NCBI GenBank assembly: GCA_023381695.1
Contig: JAMCQP010000071.1
Coordinates: 1-64,000, forward strand
Source of the DNA: Bacillota bacterium
GTDB lineage: Bacteria > Bacillota > UBA5301 > JAMCQP01
Direction of reading: 5' to 3'
DNA length: 64,000 bases
Positions 41,656 through 50,973 of this stretch are shown piece by piece. Under the pieces are notes generated by a model. That model had not been told where the DNA came from and did no database searches. It saw nothing but the letters and a program-made list of their open reading frames with translations. Position 1 is the stretch's first letter. Every line of letters begins with the position of its first letter. The translations under genes and the position numbers were made by a program.

Positions 41656-43305
41656 ATGAATGCATGGTTGCAGAAGCTGCGCTCACAAGTTGTGCAGCTG
41701 TGGCAAGGTCTCAATCCCTCACGGCGGATCATATTCAGCGTCGGGGCGGCGGCCATTGTCGGGATTCTGATCCTGGTGGCAAGTTACGCTGGGCGGCCGG
41801 GATATACACCCCTTTTCACGCAGCTCGACCCATCGGATGCGGGAGAGATTGTGGCCAAGCTCAAGGAGAGCGGCATCCCGTATCAGCTGGCGGAAGGAGG
41901 GTCGGCGATCCTGGTGCCCAGCAACAAGGTCTATGAGACCAGAATCAGCCTGGCCAGCGCCGGCATGCCGCGCGGAGGGATCGTCGGGCTTGAACTTTTT
42001 GACCAGAGCAAACTCGGCATCACGGACTTTGACCGGAAATTAAACTACACCCGCGCGCTTCAGGGGGAATTGACGCGCACCATCCGGGAGATCAACGGGG
42101 TGGAAGACGCCCGTGTGCATGTCGTCCGTCCCGAGCAGAGCCTCTTTATCGACGAAAAAAGGGAGCCCACGGCTTCCGTTCTTCTCAAACTCCGGCCTTC
42201 CGCGCATCTGAGCGAGGAACAGATCCGGGGCATCGCCAACCTGATCGCCGGCAGCGTGGAAGGGCTTGACCCCCTGAAGGTGACCATCCTGGACAGCCAG
42301 GGCAATGTGCTTTCGCAGGTGTTGAAAGACAATGCCGATGCGGATCTGGCCACGGGGAGCGATAAGAAGAATCGGCTGATCATGGAGCGGCTCTCCATCC
42401 AGCGCCAGCAGGAACAGGAACTGGAAAAGAGCGTTCAATCCATGCTGGAAAAGGTTTTTGGCCCCGGAAAGGCTGCCGCCCGGGTGAGCGCGGAGATGAA
42501 TTTCGATTACGAGGAGTCTTCCAGCGAGCTCTACCAACCCAGCGTGGGGGATTCCGGCATCGTCAGAAGCGAGCAGGAGTCCTCCGAGAGTTACCGTGGC
42601 CAGGGGGCCGGGCCGGCCATGGGCGTGCCAGGGGTGACATCGAACATCCCCGGCTATCAGGCCGTGGATAGCGGCAATACCAATTCTCAGTACCAGAAGC
42701 GGCAGGTCACCCGCAACTACGAGGTGAGCAAGCGGCAGGAACACCTGGTGAGTTCCCCCGGGAGGATCCGGCGGTTGTCGGTGGCGGTGTGGGTGGACGG
42801 CCAGCTGGGGCCGCAGCAGATTGCCAGCGTGCGCTCGCTGGTGGCCTCGGCGGTTGGTTTCAACGAGGCCAGGGGGGATCAGATCTCCGTTGAGAGCTTG
42901 CAGATTGTGCCCGAACAGCAGGTTGTGCAGGAGAAGCCGAAACCGGCTATTCCCGTGGCAACCCTGGTTTTGGGCGGGTTATTGGCCGGTGGGGTGATAG
43001 CTATGGTGGTCTTCGCGGTGAGGAGACGGAGAAAAGCTGCAGAGAAAGCGGAGGAGGCGGAACTGGCGGAGCTGGGGGCCAATCTGGATCTGATCTCCGC
43101 TGAAACAGCGGCGCCGGCGGTTGCCGCGTCCGAGAAGGAGGAGGAAGCTTTTCCGGAAGAAAAGCCTCTGGACCTGCAGTTGACCTTGTCGCAGCAGAGC
43201 CGGGAGTTCAGGCAGCTTGAGAAGGAGATCGGGCGCCTGGCCAGGGAAAAACCGGTCCAGGTGGCCCAGCTCTTGAAGAAATGGTTGTCTGAGGAGGAGA
43301 ACTGA
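41656..43305 (+). CDS. fliF: flagellar MS-ring protein FliF
   Basis: A 549-residue inner-membrane ring protein with an N-terminal membrane segment (RIIFSVGAAAIVGILILVA), ring-building domains (YTPLFTQLDPSDAGEIV, GIVGLELFDQSKLGITDFD, INGVEDARVHVV), a second membrane segment near residue 430 (VATLVLGGLLAGGVIAMVV) and a cytoplasmic tail for FliG. ATG 41656 follows GAGGTGA; GTG 41647 is an alternative. Confidence 0.95.
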   Translation: MNAWLQKLRSQVVQLWQGLNPSRRIIFSVGAAAIVGILILVASYAGRPGYTPLFTQLDPSDAGEIVAKLKESGIPYQLAEGGSAILVPSNKVYETRISLASAGMPRGGIVGLELFDQSKLGITDFDRKLNYTRALQGELTRTIREINGVEDARVHVVRPEQSLFIDEKREPTASVLLKLRPSAHLSEEQIRGIANLIAGSVEGLDPLKVTILDSQGNVLSQVLKDNADADLATGSDKKNRLIMERLSIQRQQEQELEKSVQSMLEKVFGPGKAAARVSAEMNFDYEESSSELYQPSVGDSGIVRSEQESSESYRGQGAGPAMGVPGVTSNIPGYQAVDSGNTNSQYQKRQVTRNYEVSKRQEHLVSSPGRIRRLSVAVWVDGQLGPQQIASVRSLVASAVGFNEARGDQISVESLQIVPEQQVVQEKPKPAIPVATLVLGGLLAGGVIAMVVFAVRRRRKAAEKAEEAELAELGANLDLISAETAAPAVAASEKEEEAFPEEKPLDLQLTLSQQSREFRQLEKEIGRLAREKPVQVAQLLKKWLSEEEN

Positions 43306-43311
43306 TCAGCC

Positions 43312-44325
43312 ATGCAAAAACAATTGGGCCCCTTGACGGGGAAACAGAAGGCTGCTATCCTGCTGATCAGCCTTGGACCGGATATCTCGGCACAGGTCAT
43401 CAAGAATCTGCGCGAGGAAGAGATTGAGGACATTACGCTGGAGATGGCCAACCTGCGGACGGTTGGTTCCGAAGTCAAGGAGAAGGTGGCTGAGGAGTTT
43501 CGGGAATTGTACATGGCCCAGGAGTATATCGCCTCCGGCGGCATCGAATACGCCAGGGATGTTCTGGAGCGGGCCCTGGGGTCCCACCGGGCCAACGACA
43601 TCATCAATAAACTTACGGTCTCCTTGCAGGTGAGACCCTTCGACTTCGCCCGCCACACCGAGCCGTCCCAGCTTTTGAACTTTATCCAGAATGAGCACCC
43701 CCAGACCATTGCCCTGGTGATGGCTTATCTTTCCGCGGACCAGGCGGGGACGATTCTCTCGGCGCTGCCTGCCCAGAGGCAGGTGGAGGTCGCCAAGCGC
43801 CTGGCCACCATGGACAGGACTTCGCCGGAAATCCTCTCAGAGGTGGAATCCATTCTGGAAAAGAAGGTCTCCGCGGTGGCCACCCAGGGATTCACCGCCG
43901 CAGGAGGAATCGACGCCACGGTGGAGATTCTGAACCGGACCGACCGCGGCACGGAAAAGACCATCATTGAGGCCCTTACCGAAGAAGATCCGGAACTGGC
44001 CGAAGAGATTAAACGCCGGATGTTCGTCTTCGAGGATATCGTGATGCTGGATGATCGGGCTATCCAGCAGATCATCCGTGAGTCTGACAGCAAGGACTGG
44101 GCTCTGGCCCTCAAGACCGCCAGCGGAGAGGTCTCCGCCCGCATCTACAAGAACATGTCCAAGCGGGCGTCCGACCTTCTCAAGGAAGACATCTCCTATC
44201 TGGGGCCGGTGCGGCTGCGTGACGTGGAGGATGCCCAGCAGCGAATCGTCAATGTGATTCGCCGCCTGGAGGAAGCCGGTGAAATTGTGGTCGCCCGTGG
44301 CGGAGAGGGTGAGGTACTTGTCTAA
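43312..44325 (+). CDS. fliG: flagellar motor switch protein FliG
   Basis: A 337-residue C-ring protein: LTGKQKAAILLISLGPDISAQV, the middle-domain EHPQTIALVMAYL, and the C-terminal torque helix region with charged residues (FEDIVMLDDRAIQQIIRESDSKDWALALK). Connects MS ring to FliM and generates torque with the stator. fliH begins inside its end. Confidence 0.96.
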   Translation: MQKQLGPLTGKQKAAILLISLGPDISAQVIKNLREEEIEDITLEMANLRTVGSEVKEKVAEEFRELYMAQEYIASGGIEYARDVLERALGSHRANDIINKLTVSLQVRPFDFARHTEPSQLLNFIQNEHPQTIALVMAYLSADQAGTILSALPAQRQVEVAKRLATMDRTSPEILSEVESILEKKVSAVATQGFTAAGGIDATVEILNRTDRGTEKTIIEALTEEDPELAEEIKRRMFVFEDIVMLDDRAIQQIIRESDSKDWALALKTASGEVSARIYKNMSKRASDLLKEDISYLGPVRLRDVEDAQQRIVNVIRRLEEAGEIVVARGGEGEVLV

Positions 44326-45409
44326 TGTGATCAAGACCTACGAGTGGCGGCGGGCCGAACCTTACCAGCTTTCGCTCTACCCATCGGAACGGCTTCTGGA
44401 GGAGATTCAGGTCGAGCTTGAGGCCAGAAGGCGGGAAGAGGAGGAGGCGGCCCTGGCGGCGCAGCAAGCCGTCGAAGAAGGGCAGGAAGAGCAGCAGGCG
44501 CCCCCCGATATAGCGGCGGATTTACCTGCCCCAACGAATGAGCCTTCGGAGGAACCCACTTCCACTGTATTGCAGGATCTCGCCAGTCTAGCACCGGATG
44601 TTACCGGTGTGCCACAGAATCTCACCAACCCACCCGAAGAGCAGGTTGAAAAGCTGCTCGAAACAGCCGCTCAGAAGGCCAAAGATCTTGAGGCCGAGGC
44701 GCAAAAGGCCGCGGAGTCCTTGAAAGCCGAGGCGCAGGCGGCGTTGGCGCAGGCCGAGGAAGGACGCCGGCAGGCCGAAGCACAACTGGCCGGTTCCCGG
44801 CGGGAAGCGGCGGCCCTTGTGGAAGGGGCCCGGGGGCAGGCGGCGGACATGGTGGAGAAGGCTCAGAAGGAAGCGGAGACGATCCTGGAGGAGGCCAGAG
44901 AGCGGGGGTACCAGGAAGGGCTGGCCCAGGGCAGGGAAGCCGGCCACCGCGAGGGCCACGAAGCGGGGATCAAGGAGACCTCCGGGTTGGCGGCGCAGGC
45001 CAGGACGGTTCTGGAGACGGCGCTGGCCGAGCGCGAGCAGCTGATCAGGGGCGCCAGCCAGGACATATTAAAGCTTGTGGTAAAGATTGCCGAAAAGATT
45101 ATCAGGGGGCAACTGCGTCTTGATCCGGCAATTATCCAGCGGACCGTGGAAGATGCCGTAAAACTGGTGAATGACAAGGCCAGGGTGGTAATCCGGGTCA
45201 ATCCCTCGGAGTTGGAGACGGCCAGGTCCGGAGAGGTGAAGATCAGGCAGTTTTTGGAAGGTTCCACGCAGTTGGAGATCGTGGGCGATGAGACCATCGA
45301 ACCAGGCGGTTGCATGATCGAGACCAATTCGGGAAGCGTTGACGCCCGGATCGCCACCCAACTGGAGGAGACGGCGCACTTACTGGAGGGGTTAGGGCAT
45401 GGCGGTTGA
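44318..45409 (+). CDS. fliH: flagellar assembly protein FliH
   Basis: About 363 residues, longer than the usual 220-260. It has an N-terminal [11 protein letters not shown] peptide, an acidic linker, a long Ala/Glu/Gln-rich coiled coil (about residues 100-220) and a C-terminal domain ([35 protein letters not shown]) that binds and restrains FliI. TTG 44318 is chosen because related proteins start MSNVIK and AGAGGG lies upstream; GTG 44327 is possible. It overlaps fliI by 11 bp. Confidence 0.92.
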   Translation: MSNVIKTYEWRRAEPYQLSLYPSERLLEEIQVELEARRREEEEAALAAQQAVEEGQEEQQAPPDIAADLPAPTNEPSEEPTSTVLQDLASLAPDVTGVPQNLTNPPEEQVEKLLETAAQKAKDLEAEAQKAAESLKAEAQAALAQAEEGRRQAEAQLAGSRREAAALVEGARGQAADMVEKAQKEAETILEEARERGYQEGLAQGREAGHREGHEAGIKETSGLAAQARTVLETALAEREQLIRGASQDILKLVVKIAEKIIRGQLRLDPAIIQRTVEDAVKLVNDKARVVIRVNPSELETARSGEVKIRQFLEGSTQLEIVGDETIEPGGCMIETNSGSVDARIATQLEETAHLLEGLGHGG

Positions 45410-46763
45410 GCTTCACAACCAGCGAGGGCCTGAACCGCAGGCCGGTCTTCTTGCGGAGCAGGAACTGGCCAGGGCATTTCAGATCTTGAATGAATATGAG
45501 CCCATGCGGGTGCTGGGGCGGGTAAACCGGATGATCGGGTTGACCATCGAATCGGTGGGGCCCGCGGCACGCCTGGGAGAGCTTTGTTTCGTCCATCCCC
45601 GCCAGGGGCATGCTCCGATTCGCGCCGAGGTGGTCGGATTCAAGGAGAACCATGTGCTTTTGATGCCCCTGGGGGAAATGGAGGGAATCGGCCCCGGATG
45701 CGAGGTCCGCGCCACCGGCGGCACCTTTCAGGTGGAGGTGGGTTCCCAACTCCTCGGACGGGTGCTGGATGGGCTTGGCCGGCCGATGGACGGCAAGGGT
45801 CCGGTGATGACCAACAAGTATTACGCGGTGGCCAATCTGCCGCCGAACCCCCTGAGCCGCCGCCGGATTACCGTGAACCTCGAGGTGGGAGTCAGGGCCA
45901 TTGACGGCCTTCTCACCTGCGGGTGCGGGCAAAGGATCGGCATCTTCTCCGGCAGCGGGGTGGGCAAGAGCACCCTGCTGGGGATGATTGCCAGGAATAC
46001 CTCGGCCGACGTAAATGTCATCGCGCTCGTCGGGGAACGGGGCCGGGAGGTCCGGGATTTCCTGGAGAAGGATCTCGGTGAAGAAGGTCTGAGGCGTTCC
46101 GTGGTGGTGGTGGCCACCTCCGATCAGCCGCCGCTGGTGCGGATGAAGGGGGCGCTGGTGGCCACGGCCATTGCGGAATATTTCCGGGACCAGGGGCGCA
46201 ACGTGATGCTCATGATGGATTCGGTGACCAGGTTTGCCGCCGCCCAGCGGGAGATCGGCCTGGCCATCGGCGAACCTCCGGCGACCCGGGGATACACGCC
46301 TTCGGTCTTCGCCGTATTGCCCAAGCTCCTGGAACGTTCCGGCATGGGCGCCAGGGGAAGCATCACCGGGCTGTACACCGTTTTGGTGGACGGCGACGAC
46401 ATGAACGAGCCCATCGCCGATGCGGTAAGAAGCATTCTGGACGGCCACATCGTCCTTTCCCGAGATCTGGCGGCGCAGAATCATTACCCGGCCATCGACA
46501 TTTTGGCCAGTGTAAGCCGGCTGATGATCGATATTGTTGACAAGGAGCATCAGGACGCTGCGAACCGTCTCAGGGAGATCCTGGCCATCTACCACAACGC
46601 CAGGGATCTGATCGAGATCGGAGCCTATCAGGCGGGCAGCAACCCGAAGATTGACAACGCCATCGCCAGGATTGATGCGATAAATGTTTATCTATGCCAG
46701 GGGGTTGACGAGAAGAGCAGTTTTGCCGAGACGGTGCAGCAGTTGGAGAACTTGCTGGCCTAG
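45399..46763 (+). CDS. fliI: flagellar export ATPase FliI
   Basis: A 454-residue F1-beta-like ATPase: Walker [27 protein letters not shown], Walker B region [12 protein letters not shown], and [18 protein letters not shown]. It energises substrate unloading at the type III export gate with FliH and FliJ. ATG 45399 lies within the fliH end. Confidence 0.96.
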   Translation: MAVELHNQRGPEPQAGLLAEQELARAFQILNEYEPMRVLGRVNRMIGLTIESVGPAARLGELCFVHPRQGHAPIRAEVVGFKENHVLLMPLGEMEGIGPGCEVRATGGTFQVEVGSQLLGRVLDGLGRPMDGKGPVMTNKYYAVANLPPNPLSRRRITVNLEVGVRAIDGLLTCGCGQRIGIFSGSGVGKSTLLGMIARNTSADVNVIALVGERGREVRDFLEKDLGEEGLRRSVVVVATSDQPPLVRMKGALVATAIAEYFRDQGRNVMLMMDSVTRFAAAQREIGLAIGEPPATRGYTPSVFAVLPKLLERSGMGARGSITGLYTVLVDGDDMNEPIADAVRSILDGHIVLSRDLAAQNHYPAIDILASVSRLMIDIVDKEHQDAANRLREILAIYHNARDLIEIGAYQAGSNPKIDNAIARIDAINVYLCQGVDEKSSFAETVQQLENLLA

Positions 46764-46799
46764 GACCCGGCCCTGGTGGCCGATGGGAGGTAGCCAGAG

Positions 46800-47291
46800 A
46801 TGCGCAAATTCGTTTTTAACCTGGAAAAAGTTCTGGACTTCCGAAAGCATCAAGAGGACGAGCTTTCCATCCAGTTGGCCTTGCTCAGGGAGCGGCTGCG
46901 CCGAGAAGAGGAGTTTCTGGAATTTTTGCGCGTCCAGTACCGGCAGACCCAGGCGCAACTGCGCCAAACCGGTCTTGGCGAGCTGGCGATGGAAAAGATC
47001 CTGATCCTGCGGGACTTTCTGGCGGGGCTGGAGATCCAGATCCTCCACCAGAGCCAGGTGGTGGCCCAGGCGGCGGCAGAGACGGAAGAATGCCGCCTGA
47101 AGCTTCTGGAAGCCAGGCAAAACTACAAGATCCTGGAGAAGCTGCGCGAGCGCGATCTGGCCGCCTACCAGAGCGAGGTGCTCCGCCAGGAGCAGGCGTT
47201 GCTGGATGAGATCGGCGCCCATGGTTATATCCGCAACAGGGCATCAGAGGCATTGGAGGTTAACAGCTTGGAGGCCAGCAGCAGCGTATGA
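46800..47291 (+). CDS. fliJ: flagellar export protein FliJ
   Basis: A 163-residue coiled-coil protein beginning FVFNLEKVLDFRKHQEDE, the FliJ signature, with heptad-like charged helices throughout. It links FliI to the export gate FlhA. ATG 46800 after GGGAGGTAG; overlaps the next gene by 4 bp (ATGA). Confidence 0.92.
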   Translation: MRKFVFNLEKVLDFRKHQEDELSIQLALLRERLRREEEFLEFLRVQYRQTQAQLRQTGLGELAMEKILILRDFLAGLEIQILHQSQVVAQAAAETEECRLKLLEARQNYKILEKLRERDLAAYQSEVLRQEQALLDEIGAHGYIRNRASEALEVNSLEASSSV

Positions 47292-47968
47292 AGCCGAAAT
47301 TGAAGCCGCCTTCGCAAAAAGAGGCTGCCGAAAAAGCTCCCGGAAAAAAAGGGTTTGTAGCGAAGATCAAAGGATTTTTCAGGGCGATCTGGCATTTTGT
47401 GCGCCGGGGAAGGGTGCTGGTTTTATTGCTCCTGGCGGCGGCAATCGGCACGGCCGTGGTCCTGGATCTCCTTGGGTTTATAGATATAGGCCGATCTGCC
47501 ATGGATAGGCTTTCGCGGATTCCGTACATATCGTCGGTGGTGGAGACCTACCAGATGGGCCTCAAGGAGAAGAAGGTTTTCCTGGCCAGGGAGACCAGGC
47601 TTACCGAGTTGAACCAGACCACGGAACTTTCCCGGCAGGCCCTGATTGCCGAGGAGAAGAGCCTCCAGACCCAAAAGGATGAACTGGCCGCCAGGGAAGC
47701 CGCGCTGAAGCAACAGGAAAAAGCCCTGCAGAAGCAAGCCGAGGAATTGAAGAAGTTGGCCGATGACGCGTCCAGGTTGCAACAGATGGCCAGGTACTAT
47801 GGAAAGATGCAGCCCGAGGAGGCCGCCAAGATCATGACGGAACTCACGGCGAGCGAGATTGCGGAAGTGGTGGTGCGTTTGACCGACAGGCAGGTGGCGG
47901 CGATCTTGCCCTATCTGGAGCCAACCAAGGCCGCCGAGGTCCTGCGCGCCATCGGAAAGCAGTATTGA
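47288..47968 (+). CDS. MotE-like / YlxF membrane coiled-coil protein with MgtE-N-like end
   Basis: A 226-residue protein: basic N-terminus, one membrane segment (GRVLVLLLLAAAIGTAVVLDLL), a long coiled coil (about residues 90-165) and a C-terminal helical repeat (YGKMQPEEAAKIMTELTASEIAEVVVRLTDRQVAAILPYLEPTKAAEVL) like the MgtE N domain and MotE. In other bacteria MotE chaperones the stator protein MotC; in Firmicutes this gene (YlxF) sits before fliK as here. Likely at the flagellar base; exact role inferred. Confidence 0.8.
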   Translation: MKPKLKPPSQKEAAEKAPGKKGFVAKIKGFFRAIWHFVRRGRVLVLLLLAAAIGTAVVLDLLGFIDIGRSAMDRLSRIPYISSVVETYQMGLKEKKVFLARETRLTELNQTTELSRQALIAEEKSLQTQKDELAAREAALKQQEKALQKQAEELKKLADDASRLQQMARYYGKMQPEEAAKIMTELTASEIAEVVVRLTDRQVAAILPYLEPTKAAEVLRAIGKQY

Positions 47969-48088
47969 AAGGTGCGCTGCTGAAGGATGCTGTACCGAAG
48001 ATGCAGCGCGGAAGATGTAGAGATTAGCCGCGAAGGCCAGGGAAGGCCGGGAGCGTTGCGTGGTCCAGGGAGGGCTTGGGAGTAGGAG

Positions 48089-48113
48089 CGCATGGGCCGG
48101 AAAGACCCATGCG
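48089..48113 (+). promoter_or_regulatory. hairpin in the fliK leader
   Basis: CGCATGGG (48089-48096), nine-base loop, CCCATGCG (48106-48113), a perfect eight-pair stem immediately before the ideal ribosome binding site AAAGGAGGTGA. The 164-bp spacer holds no gene. No T-tract follows; it could tune fliK translation or mark an RNA end. Confidence 0.5.
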
Positions 48114-48132
48114 AAGAAAGGAGGTGACAGAT

Positions 48133-49908
48133 ATGCAAAGGAATATGCAACCCGATCTGGTGGATCTGGCACTGCTTATGCCGCGGACGGCTCAACCGCG
48201 GGAGGGAATCTTCCCCGCGAGGCGCAGCAGCCACGATTCCGGTGATTTCGCCCGGATCTTCGAACGGCAAAAGATGCAATACCGCCGGGATGACCTTCAC
48301 AAGGCAGGGGCCGGGGAGGCGAGGTCGTCAAGGCCTTCCGCCAAACCGCAAGAGAAGCCGCAAAACTTCCAGGCCGATGCCGAGCAAAGGGCGAAACAGG
48401 CAGGGGATATGCGGAATGAAGCTTATGACCGTCCGGAAAAAGGGGCGGCAACGGCTTCCGATGCTTCCACCAAACGGGATTCCCTACCCGATAAGGTAGC
48501 TGCACAGGCCGGGGCTGAAACCCAAAATCCCGCGGACGCCGGGCAAGCCCAGGCGGCTCAGGCGGCTATCGCCCAGGCTGGAGGCGGGACCCAGCCCCAG
48601 GGCCAAACCATGGGCTGGAATTCTTCCGCCAATGGTGGCCAGGGGACTGCCGGGGAGGCGGCAGTTCAACCCGTCATGGCATCGCAGGCAGGTGTTTCAG
48701 GTCTGGCCGGCCTTGCGGATGGGGTAATCTCCCGGATTTCCGGAGGGCCCGTGGCAACCGGAGAAGCTTCCAGCGGCCAGGCTGCTCAGAATGGATCAGC
48801 GCTTGGAGGCAATCCTGGCCAACAATCCAGTGATCCGGCAATCCTGCGAAGCATGGTTGCCACTGGCGTGAATGTGCCCGACCTCCCCATTGATGCGTCC
48901 GGACTTCCCCAGGCGCAGAATGAGCAGGGAGCGGCCCAGGCCGCTGGCGGCACGCCGCTGGCTGGTGGCGGCCCGGCTGGCGAAGGGACCGCCAGGACCG
49001 GGGTTATGGGCAATGGCTTGATCTCCCCGGTTGCGGAGGCTGTTCTGGCAACAGAAAGCATGGCGACATCTCCAAACGGAAATGGTTCGGGAGCAGAAGG
49101 TAAATCCGGCGCAAGCAAAGCCGGAAACCTCAGCCTGCACCTGCGGCATGCCCGGGAATATTCGGGCGACGCGAAAGAGCCGGCCCAGGCAGGGTCCTCA
49201 GCGGCCGTTGCCGGGATGCAAAAGGGCCAGCAGGGTGGAGCAGGCGGGCAACAAGGTCTGCCGGGGTCGCTGTTGCTCAGCGGGCGGCCGGGGGAGGCCC
49301 TCTCCGAGGCGTCGGAAGCTGGAAAACCGGCCCAGGGCAACTCCGACTTTCTGACCCGTCTGATCCAGACGGGTGCCATGGAGAGCCAGAATGCCGGCCG
49401 GGCGGGTCTCGAAGCCGCCAAAACCGCGCAGGTGGCCAGGCCGAGCGTCGAGACCGTCTTTCCGCAGATCGTGCAAAAGGCCCAGATGATCCTGCGCGAT
49501 GGCTCCTCGGAGATGCGGATGCAGCTTATCCCCGAACATCTCGGAAAGCTCGAGATGAGGATTCTGGTCCATGACGGGGTCGTGACGGCCCGGTTCATGG
49601 TGGAGAACGCTCAGGTCAAGAGCATGATCGAAGGGAACCTGCCGCAACTCAAACAATCCCTGGAAAGCCTGGGTCTCCAAATCGACAGCTTCGCCGTCGG
49701 GGTCGGCGCGGGCCAGCAGGAGGCTTTCAATTCATCCTGGGCGGGCTCAGGCCGGAGTTCCGGCGCCGGAGACGGCGGAGACGGCTTTGGACGCAGCCGG
49801 CTAAACAGAGCCAGGGATTATGATGAGGCGGCGCCGGTAGCGCCAATCGCCGGGGAAACCGGTTTTTTGCGCAGCAACCCCGATCATCTGGTGGATGCCC
49901 GGATGTAA
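48133..49908 (+). CDS. fliK: flagellar hook-length control protein FliK
   Basis: A 591-residue protein. A long Gly/Ala/Gln/Ser-rich, repeat-like and probably disordered N-terminal two-thirds is followed by the conserved C-terminal domain (about residues 455-540: LIPEHLGKLEMRILVHDGVVTARFMVEN, QLKQSLESLGLQIDSFAVGVG) that signals FlhB to switch substrates. ATG 48133 is fixed by AAAGGAGGTGA; the frame extends upstream through the hairpin leader. Length of the linker would set the hook ruler. Confidence 0.92.
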   Translation: MQRNMQPDLVDLALLMPRTAQPREGIFPARRSSHDSGDFARIFERQKMQYRRDDLHKAGAGEARSSRPSAKPQEKPQNFQADAEQRAKQAGDMRNEAYDRPEKGAATASDASTKRDSLPDKVAAQAGAETQNPADAGQAQAAQAAIAQAGGGTQPQGQTMGWNSSANGGQGTAGEAAVQPVMASQAGVSGLAGLADGVISRISGGPVATGEASSGQAAQNGSALGGNPGQQSSDPAILRSMVATGVNVPDLPIDASGLPQAQNEQGAAQAAGGTPLAGGGPAGEGTARTGVMGNGLISPVAEAVLATESMATSPNGNGSGAEGKSGASKAGNLSLHLRHAREYSGDAKEPAQAGSSAAVAGMQKGQQGGAGGQQGLPGSLLLSGRPGEALSEASEAGKPAQGNSDFLTRLIQTGAMESQNAGRAGLEAAKTAQVARPSVETVFPQIVQKAQMILRDGSSEMRMQLIPEHLGKLEMRILVHDGVVTARFMVENAQVKSMIEGNLPQLKQSLESLGLQIDSFAVGVGAGQQEAFNSSWAGSGRSSGAGDGGDGFGRSRLNRARDYDEAAPVAPIAGETGFLRSNPDHLVDARM

Positions 49909-49974
49909 GACGAACGTATTAGACGGCACCATCTCGATCCGGTGTCGATGTCCCACGAGAGGAGGCGACAAAAA

Positions 49975-50412
49975 GTGGCGGATTTAACCGTAAACGCGAC
50001 CACGTCTGGCACGGCCGGCGGAACGACAGCGGCCGGCGGGAGCAAGAAGGCCGCCAAGGAATTGGACAAGGACGCCTTTTTGAAACTCCTGGTCACCCAG
50101 TTGAAATACCAGGACCCCATGAAACCTCTGGAAGACAAAGAGTTCATCGTGCAGATGGCCCAGTTCAGCTCGGTGGAGCAATTGCAGAATTTAAGCGTTG
50201 GGATGGACAGATTCGTGCAGCTCCAGACCCGGGCCAGCCTCATGTCTGAGGCTACAGGGTTTATGGGGAGGACCGTGACGGTCAACGATGCGGCGACCGG
50301 AAAGTCTGTTACCGGAAAGGTCAGCGGCGTGAAAGTGGTTGAGGGAGTCCCCAAGATCGTGGTAAATGCCGGGGAATATGATGTGGGCAGTGTCCAGGAA
50401 GTGGTGGCCTAG
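49975..50412 (+). CDS. flgD: flagellar hook assembly (capping) protein FlgD
   Basis: About 145 residues, shorter than the FlgD of Gram-negatives but usual for Firmicutes. N-terminal conserved block KDAFLKLLVTQLKYQDPMKPLEDKEFIVQMAQFSSVEQLQNL is complete; a short beta-rich end follows. GTG 49975 with GAGGAGGCG upstream is preferred over ATG 49942. Confidence 0.93.
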   Translation: MADLTVNATTSGTAGGTTAAGGSKKAAKELDKDAFLKLLVTQLKYQDPMKPLEDKEFIVQMAQFSSVEQLQNLSVGMDRFVQLQTRASLMSEATGFMGRTVTVNDAATGKSVTGKVSGVKVVEGVPKIVVNAGEYDVGSVQEVVA

Positions 50413-50426
50413 CGGAGGTGAGGTAG

Positions 50427-50834
50427 ATGGCTGATCAGATTATCCCCCTTGGCCTTGGCCCTCTGCAAAGCCCCGAGATAAAGTCCGGACAACGGACGCC
50501 GAAACCGGCGAACACCGGCGCTTCCGTGGGCCAAAACGGCTCCTTCGGTCAGATCCTGGCCAGGGAGATGGGCAGATCCGAGCCGCTGAAATTCTCCGCG
50601 CACGCGGAAAAGCGGTTGGAAACCCGAAAAATACCGCTCACCGAAGCGGATCTGGCCAGGCTCCGGACGGCGGTGGACAAGGCCGCGGCCAAAGGCGCCC
50701 AGGAGTCGCTCATCCTGATGAACGACCTGGCGCTGGTGGTCAGCATCAAGAACCGGACGGTGATTACCGCCATCGACGGCGCGAACCTGAAGGAGAACGT
50801 CTTCACCAACATCGACAGCGCGGTGATTACCTGA
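50427..50834 (+). CDS. flagellar operon protein of the TIGR02530 family
   Basis: A 135-residue protein. The conserved part is SFGQILAREM, KFSAHAEKRLETRKIPLTEADLARLRTAVDKAAAKGAQESLILMNDLALVVSIKNRTVITAIDG, typical of the small protein found between flgD and flgE in Firmicutes. No membrane segment. Function not established; probably a hook assembly factor. ATG 50427 after GGAGGTGAGG. Confidence 0.9.
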   Translation: MADQIIPLGLGPLQSPEIKSGQRTPKPANTGASVGQNGSFGQILAREMGRSEPLKFSAHAEKRLETRKIPLTEADLARLRTAVDKAAAKGAQESLILMNDLALVVSIKNRTVITAIDGANLKENVFTNIDSAVIT

Positions 50835-50973
50835 CGGAAGTCTGTTGGGCCAAAGTGAGGCAACAAAAGGTTATGACCCGCAATTGGCTATGAGGCTGGA
50901 CCTCAAAGAGGAAGCCTCCGCCGCAGACCGATCGAAGCGGCAAGCCAGGCAGTATGAAGGAGGTTGTTCTACC

